A stretch of 40,703 nucleotides of DNA from assembly GCF_018063565.1 (NCBI RefSeq), contig NZ_JAGPBB010000031.1, positions 1 through 40,703 of the forward strand. The letters are read 5' to 3'. Both the position numbers and the translations under genes were made by a program. This DNA is from Rhodoferax sp. Lineage in GTDB: Bacteria > Pseudomonadota > Gammaproteobacteria > Burkholderiales > Burkholderiaceae_C. Shown one piece after another: positions 35,870-40,703 of the stretch (its first letter is position 1; each line of letters starts with the position of its first letter). The notes beneath the pieces were generated by a model, which was not told the DNA's origin, did not search any database, and saw nothing but the letters and a program-made list of their open reading frames with translations.

Positions 35870-36166
35870 ATGCAAACCTATGCCGGTCTGGACCACGAAG
35901 AAAACGGCGGCATGACCATGATTGGTCGCACCATCCGGGACGCCTGGCTGTTTGGCCTGCTGCCAGAAAATGACACGTTCGCCGGACGCAGTGCCGCTGA
36001 TTTTCAGATGCTGCTCGATGCCGTTTCCAAAGCCTGGGAGCCCTATGGCAACTTGCCCAGCCGGCTACCGCCTGCGCTGGCTGAGAAGCACCACTGGATT
36101 TACGATGCCGCGATTCAAAAAGCGCGCGCAGCGGGTTGGGACCCGGAGCTTGCTAACGACGACTGA
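35870..36166 (+). CDS. Conserved-looking hypothetical protein downstream of cbbO
   Basis: A 98-residue acidic, soluble protein with no signal peptide or membrane helix. I recognise no domain. Its features are MIGRTIRDAWLFGLLPENDTFAGRS, then a helix (ADFQMLLDAVSKAWEPYG), an NLPSRLPPALAEKHHWIYDAAIQKAR segment rich in aromatics and histidine, and GWDPELANDD at the end. The strongly patterned helices and codon use like the neighbours argue for a real gene. The first ATG at 35870 has only a weak GAGCC site; a second at 35912 (MTMIGR) is possible. Its place directly after cbbQO suggests a CO2-fixation accessory role, but no function is known to me. Confidence 0.8.
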   Translation: MQTYAGLDHEENGGMTMIGRTIRDAWLFGLLPENDTFAGRSAADFQMLLDAVSKAWEPYGNLPSRLPPALAEKHHWIYDAAIQKARAAGWDPELANDD

Positions 36167-36234
36167 TGTTCCGTCTCGGCCGCGCGCCATGGGGTGCCCG
36201 CGTTTATCGATAATGGGGCTTCTCATTAACGGTA

Positions 36235-38094
36235 GTGATTGCCATGTTCCCCACCCGACTCGATTCCCGGCTGGCCTACGATATCGCCAAAGCCATGATG
36301 GATGGCTTTAACCGCCATTACCAGTTGTTCCGCACCGAATCGGCGCGCGCCAAGCACCGATTTGAGACGGCCGATTGGCCGGCCCAGCAGCGCGCCCAGC
36401 GCGAGCGCATCGAGTTTTACGACCTGCGCGTGCGCGAATGCTCGAACCGGCTGGAACGTGAGTTCAAGGCTGGCGAGCAGCCCATGGAAATCTGGCAGCA
36501 GGTTAAGCTGCACTACATCGGCTTGCTGGTCGACCACCACCAGCCCGAACTGGCCGAGACCTTTTTCAACTCAGTCACCACCAAGATCCTGCACCGCAGC
36601 TATTTTCAGAACAGCTTTATCTTCTTCCGCCCGGCGGTCAGCACCGAATACATCGAAAACAGCGAGTCGGAGACGCTGCCCACCTACCGTGCGTATTACC
36701 CCACCGAGTCCACCCTGCAAGCAGTGCTGATGCAACTGGTGCAAGACTTTGACCTGCACCGCGAGTTTGAAGACCTGGCGCGCGACACCGCACGCGTGGT
36801 CGCCGTGATGGCGCCGATGCTGGAGAAGGTCAAGCTGCACGCCAACTTCCAGTTTCAGGTGCTCTCCAGTCTGTTTTACCGCAACAAGGGCGCGTATGTG
36901 GTGGGCAAGTTGATCAATGGCTTTAGCGAAGTGCCGTTTGCCCTGCCAATTTTGTACAACAAAGAAGAAGACCGCCTGCGTATCGACGCGGTGCTGCATG
37001 GCGAAGACGACATGCATGTGCTGTTCAGCTTTGCCCGCGCCTATTTCATGGTCGATATGGAGATTCCCAGCGCCTATGTGCAGTTCTTGCGCAGCATGAT
37101 GCCGCGCAAGCCGCGCAACGAGCTCTACAACGCACTCGGCCTGGGCAAGCAGGGCAAGACACTGTTTTACCGCGACTTTTTGTACCACCTGCGCCATTCC
37201 ACTGACCAGTTTCGCATTGCGCCGGGCATCAAGGGCATGGTCATGCTGGTGTTTGATTTGCCCAGCTTTCCCTACGTGTTCAAGGTCATCAAGGACTTTT
37301 ACCCGCCGCCCAAAGAAACCACGCGCGAGCAGATCAAGAGCAAATACCTGCTGGTCAAGCAGCACGACCGTGTGGGGCGCATGGCCGACACGCTCGAATA
37401 CAGCGGTGTGGCCTTTCCTCGCGACCGCTTTACCGACGAGCTGATTGCCGAAATCGAGAAATTTGCCCCCAGCCAGCTTGAGATCAGCGACCGCGACGGC
37501 GACGGCAAACTCGAAGTCATCCTGCGCCACGTCTACATCGAGCGGCGCATGATTCCGCTCAACATCTACCTGCAGGACGCGTTTGACGCCGGCGGTGCCG
37601 ACCCGGCCAACACCAGCCCTGAGGCTCAGCGCGCGCGTGAACAGCTTGAGCGTGGCGTGATCGAATACGGCAACGCCCTGAAAGACCTGATTGCCGCCAA
37701 CATCTTCCCCGGCGACATGCTGTGGAAGAACTTTGGCATCACCCGCCACGGCAAGGTGGTGTTTTACGACTACGACGAGATCGAGTACATCACCGACTGC
37801 ATCTTCCGCAAGGTGCCCGCACCACGTTGCGAAGAAGACGAGATGTCTGGCGAGGTCTGGTACACCGTTGGCCCCAAAGACGTGTTCCCCGAGACATTTG
37901 GCCCTTTCCTGCTGGGCAACCCGGCGGTTCGCGAGGTATTCATGAAGCACCATGGCAACCTGCTGGACGCCGCATTTTGGCAAAAAAACAAGGACCGGAT
38001 TCTGGAGGGGCACATGTTTGATGTGTTTCCCTACGACCAGAACAAGCGCTTTTTGCCCGATACAGCCAAGTCGGAGTTGCCGGATTCGATTTAA
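36235..38094 (+). CDS. aceK: Isocitrate dehydrogenase kinase/phosphatase
   Basis: AceK phosphorylates and dephosphorylates isocitrate dehydrogenase, diverting carbon into the glyoxylate shunt when growth is on acetate or fatty acids. The 619-residue product has the usual length and the family segments [58 protein letters not shown] and [27 protein letters not shown], a kinase-like fold with the ADPxK-type ATP site. It starts with GTG at 36235; an ATG at 36244 is an alternative. It lies 68 bases after the unknown 98-residue gene. aceA and aceB are not in this window. Confidence 0.96.
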   Translation: MIAMFPTRLDSRLAYDIAKAMMDGFNRHYQLFRTESARAKHRFETADWPAQQRAQRERIEFYDLRVRECSNRLEREFKAGEQPMEIWQQVKLHYIGLLVDHHQPELAETFFNSVTTKILHRSYFQNSFIFFRPAVSTEYIENSESETLPTYRAYYPTESTLQAVLMQLVQDFDLHREFEDLARDTARVVAVMAPMLEKVKLHANFQFQVLSSLFYRNKGAYVVGKLINGFSEVPFALPILYNKEEDRLRIDAVLHGEDDMHVLFSFARAYFMVDMEIPSAYVQFLRSMMPRKPRNELYNALGLGKQGKTLFYRDFLYHLRHSTDQFRIAPGIKGMVMLVFDLPSFPYVFKVIKDFYPPPKETTREQIKSKYLLVKQHDRVGRMADTLEYSGVAFPRDRFTDELIAEIEKFAPSQLEISDRDGDGKLEVILRHVYIERRMIPLNIYLQDAFDAGGADPANTSPEAQRAREQLERGVIEYGNALKDLIAANIFPGDMLWKNFGITRHGKVVFYDYDEIEYITDCIFRKVPAPRCEEDEMSGEVWYTVGPKDVFPETFGPFLLGNPAVREVFMKHHGNLLDAAFWQKNKDRILEGHMFDVFPYDQNKRFLPDTAKSELPDSI

Positions 38095-38104
38095 TTGACA
38101 ATAT

Positions 38105-38155
38105 TTTTCATAGCTTTCAGCGCATACCCAATAAGCGCTGGAGGCACTTTTCTAT
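38105..38155. repeat. Dispersed hairpin repeat, copy B
   Basis: TTTTCATAGCTTTCAGCGC and GCGCTGGAGGC frame a 6-bp inverted core, CAGCGC (38118-38123) and GCGCTG (38135-38140). The flanks are TTTTCATAG and CTATAGAAA, which are near-complementary. It matches copy A at 3379-3432 in order and spacing. It sits just ahead of the thiolase start, between aceK and the thiolase gene. Confidence 0.75.
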
Positions 38156-38167
38156 AGAAAGACCTGT

Positions 38168-39349
38168 ATGTCAGACCCAATTGTGATTGTTAGCGCCGCC
38201 CGCACCCCGATGGGCAGTTTTCAGGGTGACTTTTCAACGCTGGCCGCGCACGACCTTGGGGGCGTCGCCATCCGGGCCGCAGTTGAACGCGCCGGTATTG
38301 CGCCGGAGTTGGTCAACGAGGTGTTGTTTGGTAACTGCCTGATGGCCGGCCAGGGGCAGGCACCGGCGCGACAGGCGGCTTATAAGGGCGGCTTGCCCAA
38401 CAGCGCTGGCGCCGTGACCTTGAGCAAGATGTGTGGCTCGGGCATGCGTGCGGCCATGTTTGGTCACGATATGTTGGTTGCTGGAAGCGCCAACGTGGTG
38501 GTGGCAGGTGGCATGGAGAGCATGACCAACGCGCCCTACCTGCTGCAAAAGGGCCGTGGCGGCTACCGAATCGGCCATGACCGCATTTTTGACCACATGA
38601 TGCTCGACGGGCTGGAAGACGCCTATGAGGCCGGTCGCTCGATGGGAACTTTTGGCGAAGACTGTGCCGCCAAGTTTGGCTTTACCCGCGATCAACAGGA
38701 CCAATTTGCCATCACCAGCGCCAGCCGCGCACAAAACGCCACGGCCACCGGAGCTTTTGCCACCGAAATCGCTCCGGTAACAGTGAGCGGGCGTGGCGGT
38801 GACAAGGTGATCAGCATCGACGAAGGCCCCGGGCGCATCAAGCTTGACAAAATCCCCACGCTTAAACCCGCATTCAAAAAAGACGGCACCATCACGGCGG
38901 GCAGCAGCTCCAGTATCAACGACGGTGCAGCGGCCATGGTGCTGATGCGCGAAAGCACCGCCGCCGAGTTGGGATGCAAGCCGCTGGCACGTATCGTGGC
39001 CCACGCAGTGCATGCGCAAGAGCCGAACTGGTTCGCCACTGCGCCAGTTGGTTCGGTGCGCAAGGTGCTCGCGCGTGCCGGCTGGTCTGTTGTGGATGTT
39101 GACCTGTGGGAGGTCAACGAAGCCTTTGCCGTGGTGGCCATGGCGCTGATGCACGATCTGAACCTGAGCCACGATATCGTCAACGTCAACGGCGGCGCCT
39201 GTGCGCTGGGTCACCCGATAGGAGCCAGCGGCGCACGCATCATGGTCACCTTAATGTATGCACTTCAGGCGCGAGGTCTGAAAAAGGGCGTGGCCACGCT
39301 GTGCATTGGCGGCGGCGAGGCGACCGCCGTGGCGCTCGAAATGCTCTGA
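38168..39349 (+). CDS. Acetyl-CoA C-acetyltransferase (thiolase)
   Basis: A biosynthetic or degradative thiolase that condenses two acetyl-CoA, or cleaves acetoacetyl-CoA. The 393-residue product has the acyl-enzyme Cys C89 (SKMCGSGMRAA), the SSSINDGAAAMV and EVNEAFAVVAMAL segments, His349 (CALGHPIGASGAR) and the acid/base Cys379 (LCIGGGEATAV). It resembles PhaA/AtoB more than a long-chain 3-ketoacyl thiolase, though this cannot be settled by eye. The ATG at 38168 has no strong ribosome site. Repeat copy B precedes it; an acyl-CoA dehydrogenase gene follows after about 90 bases. Confidence 0.95.
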   Translation: MSDPIVIVSAARTPMGSFQGDFSTLAAHDLGGVAIRAAVERAGIAPELVNEVLFGNCLMAGQGQAPARQAAYKGGLPNSAGAVTLSKMCGSGMRAAMFGHDMLVAGSANVVVAGGMESMTNAPYLLQKGRGGYRIGHDRIFDHMMLDGLEDAYEAGRSMGTFGEDCAAKFGFTRDQQDQFAITSASRAQNATATGAFATEIAPVTVSGRGGDKVISIDEGPGRIKLDKIPTLKPAFKKDGTITAGSSSSINDGAAAMVLMRESTAAELGCKPLARIVAHAVHAQEPNWFATAPVGSVRKVLARAGWSVVDVDLWEVNEAFAVVAMALMHDLNLSHDIVNVNGGACALGHPIGASGARIMVTLMYALQARGLKKGVATLCIGGGEATAVALEML

Positions 39350-39354
39350 TATAT

Positions 39355-39405
39355 ATAGCTTTAAACCCATGATAACCTGTGCTCAAGAGCTATGTTCTTG
39401 ACGCT
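39355..39405. repeat. Possible decayed dispersed repeat before the acyl-CoA dehydrogenase (copy F)
   Basis: ATAGCTTTAAACCCATGATA followed by AACCTGTGCTCAAGAGCTAT matches copy B only in its ATAGCTTT start and in scattered GCT/GAG positions. ATAGCT and AGCTAT could pair. It is too eroded for certainty and may be ordinary AT-rich upstream DNA. Confidence 0.25.
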
Positions 39406-39438
39406 TTGCCCCCCCGAGTTGACTAACGAGATAGATCC

Positions 39439-40569
39439 ATGCTGTTGACCCAAGACCAGGAAATGATCCGCGAAGCGGTGCGCAACTTTGCCCAAGCCGA
39501 ACTGTGGCCGAATGCGCCGCAGTGGGACAAGACCCACACTTTTCCCAAAGAGGTCCACCATGGCCTGGCCGCACTGGGTTGTTACGGCATTTGTGTGCCC
39601 GAAGAGCTTGGTGGCGCTGGATTGGACTACCTGTCACTGGCACTCGTTTTGGAAGAGATCGCGGCCGGTGACGGAGGTACGAGCACAGCAATCAGCGTCA
39701 CCAATTGTCCGGTCAATGCCATTTTGATGAAGTTCGGCAACGCCGGGCAAAAGAAGCAGTGGCTTGAACCTCTGGCGCAAGGGCAAATGCTGGGCGCATT
39801 TTGTCTGACCGAGCCGCATGTTGGGTCCGATGCGTCGGGTTTGCGCACCACGGCTACAAAGGACGGCGATAGTTATGTCATCAACGGCGTCAAGCAGTTC
39901 ATTACCAGTGGCAAAAACGGTGACGTCGCGATCGTGATTGCCGTCACCGACAAAGGCGCTGGCAAAAAAGGTATGAGCGCATTTCTGGTTCCCACCGACG
40001 CTCCGGGCTATGTGGTGGCGCGCCTCGAGGACAAGCTCGGCCAGCACAGCAGCGACACAGCGCAAATCAACTTTGAAAACTGCCGCATCCCCGCCGAAAA
40101 CCTGATCGGCACCGAAGGCCAGGGCTACGGCATTGCGCTAGGCGGCTTGGAGGGTGGCCGCATCGGCATTGCGGCGCAAAGTGTGGGCATGGCGCGAAGC
40201 GCACTCGAGCAGGCCATTGCGTACGCCAAAGACCGCACCAGCTTTGGCACCACAATCTTCAACCACCAGGCAGTGGGTTTAAGACTGGCGGAATGTGCAA
40301 CCCAACTCGAAGCGGCACGTCAACTGATCTGGCACGCCGCCAGCCTGCGGGATGCCGGTCGACCATGTCTGAAAGAAGCCGCGATGGCCAAGCTCTTTGC
40401 CAGCGAGATGGCAGAAAAGGTATGCAGCGCAGCGCTACAAACGCTGGGTGGCTATGGTTATGTGAGCGACTTTCCGCTGGAACGTATCTACCGCGACGTG
40501 CGCGTGTGCCAGATTTATGAGGGCACCAGCGATGTACAGAAAATCATCATTGCGCGGGGATTGGCCTGA
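39439..40569 (+). CDS. Acyl-CoA dehydrogenase (short/medium-chain type)
   Basis: A FAD enzyme that introduces a trans-2 double bond into acyl-CoA. The 376-residue product has LGAFCLTEPHVGSDASGL and the C-terminal CQIYEGTSDVQKIIIARGLA, with the catalytic Glu E361 in the YEGTSD position as in short- and medium-chain enzymes. This separates it from the isovaleryl-CoA dehydrogenase at 26918. It also has the flavin-binding FITSGKNGDVAIVI and QTLGGYGYVSDFPLERIYRDVR segments. The ATG at 39439 starts MLLTQDQEMIREAVRNFAQAEL. It is probably cotranscribed with the thiolase; exact chain-length preference is unknown. Confidence 0.95.
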   Translation: MLLTQDQEMIREAVRNFAQAELWPNAPQWDKTHTFPKEVHHGLAALGCYGICVPEELGGAGLDYLSLALVLEEIAAGDGGTSTAISVTNCPVNAILMKFGNAGQKKQWLEPLAQGQMLGAFCLTEPHVGSDASGLRTTATKDGDSYVINGVKQFITSGKNGDVAIVIAVTDKGAGKKGMSAFLVPTDAPGYVVARLEDKLGQHSSDTAQINFENCRIPAENLIGTEGQGYGIALGGLEGGRIGIAAQSVGMARSALEQAIAYAKDRTSFGTTIFNHQAVGLRLAECATQLEAARQLIWHAASLRDAGRPCLKEAAMAKLFASEMAEKVCSAALQTLGGYGYVSDFPLERIYRDVRVCQIYEGTSDVQKIIIARGLA

Positions 40570-40611
40570 GTCTTCGTTTGCGTTTTCTTTAAAGAATTTC
40601 AAGCTCTAAAG

Positions 40612-40642
40612 AAAACGCCCAATCGTGTGGATTGGGCGTTTT
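40612..40642. terminator. Bidirectional terminator between acyl-CoA dehydrogenase and 5S rRNA
   Basis: AAAACGCCCAATC (40612-40624) and GATTGGGCGTTTT (40630-40642) form a perfect 13-bp stem around a 5-base GTGTG loop. Each strand ends in TTTT, so it can stop both the acyl-CoA dehydrogenase message and the oncoming rRNA operon. Confidence 0.9.
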
Positions 40643-40654
40643 AAGGCATAGGGA

Positions 40655-40703
40655 GCCTGACGATGACCTACTTTCACACGGGAATCCGCACTATCATTGG
40701 CGC
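40655..40703 (-). rRNA. rrf: 5S rRNA, 3' end (truncated by window edge)
   Basis: The minus strand reads GCGCCAATGATAGTGCGGAT, then TCCCGTGTGAAAGTAGGTCA and ends TCGTCAGGC. This is the well-conserved 3' part of betaproteobacterial 5S rRNA, including the GTGAAAGTAGGTCATCG stretch. The remaining 5' part and the rest of the rRNA operon lie to the right of the window. Mature 3' end is at about 40655. Confidence 0.92.

Noticed and set aside
36571-38013. 480-codon open frame antisense to aceK
   Set aside because: Fully inside aceK with no recognisable domain and no ribosome site.

Overview
The window is chromosomal DNA from a Gram-negative betaproteobacterium, most likely Comamonadaceae of the Rhodoferax/Polaromonas type. 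This rests on the protein sequences (glyQ/glyS, tgt, rplM/rpsI, a DUF6776-type protein, a Comamonadaceae-style porin), on high-GC coding DNA, and on a dispersed AGCGCTT/AAGCGCT hairpin element that I remember from that family. The species call is inference. Coding density is high. I see no prophage, IS transposase, CRISPR array or tRNA. The right edge enters an rRNA operon: the 3' end of a 5S rRNA on the minus strand.

Layout. 1-4.6 kb: the end of a sensor histidine kinase, recG (minus), a periplasmic DsrE-like protein and queA. 4.7-6.6 kb: an HD-GYP protein and a VapBC-type toxin-antitoxin pair, sitting between the two queuosine genes queA and tgt. 6.7-12.3 kb: tgt, tyrS (minus), an M23 peptidoglycan endopeptidase, anmK and erpA (minus). 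12.3-14.6 kb (minus): a bactofilin, a coiled-coil membrane protein, then rpsI and rplM. 14.6-24.5 kb (plus): rlmJ, a GNAT protein, corC-lnt, glyQ-glyS-gmhB-plsC and a YgjP-like metallopeptidase. 24.5-25.5 kb: a porin (minus) with a recognisable sigma70 promoter, followed by a 510-base non-coding gap.

26.0-29.5 kb: a LiuR-like MerR regulator behind a perfect TTGACGTTAACGTCAA palindrome, a hotdog thioesterase and isovaleryl-CoA dehydrogenase. The later leucine-degradation genes are absent; a REP-like element, a MazEF/PemIK-type toxin-antitoxin pair and a beta-carbonic anhydrase follow instead. The carbonic anhydrase start overlaps the toxin stop. 29.5-36.2 kb: the CO2-fixation locus, with divergent cbbR, then cbbL-cbbS-cbbQ-cbbO (form IA RuBisCO of the Q/O-associated type with its MoxR/VWA activase) and a 98-residue protein of unknown function. 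36.2-40.6 kb: aceK, a thiolase and an acyl-CoA dehydrogenase, ending at a perfect 13-bp hairpin shared with the oncoming rRNA operon.

Together the right half describes a facultative autotroph: carbonic anhydrase and RuBisCO for CO2, and isovaleryl-CoA dehydrogenase, thiolase, acyl-CoA dehydrogenase and the AceK glyoxylate/TCA switch for growth on branched or fatty acids. The points most worth a second look are the unknown protein behind cbbO, copies of the dispersed hairpin element that appear absorbed in frame into coding genes, the toxin-antitoxin modules lodged inside metabolic neighbourhoods, and several unassigned operator-like repeats.
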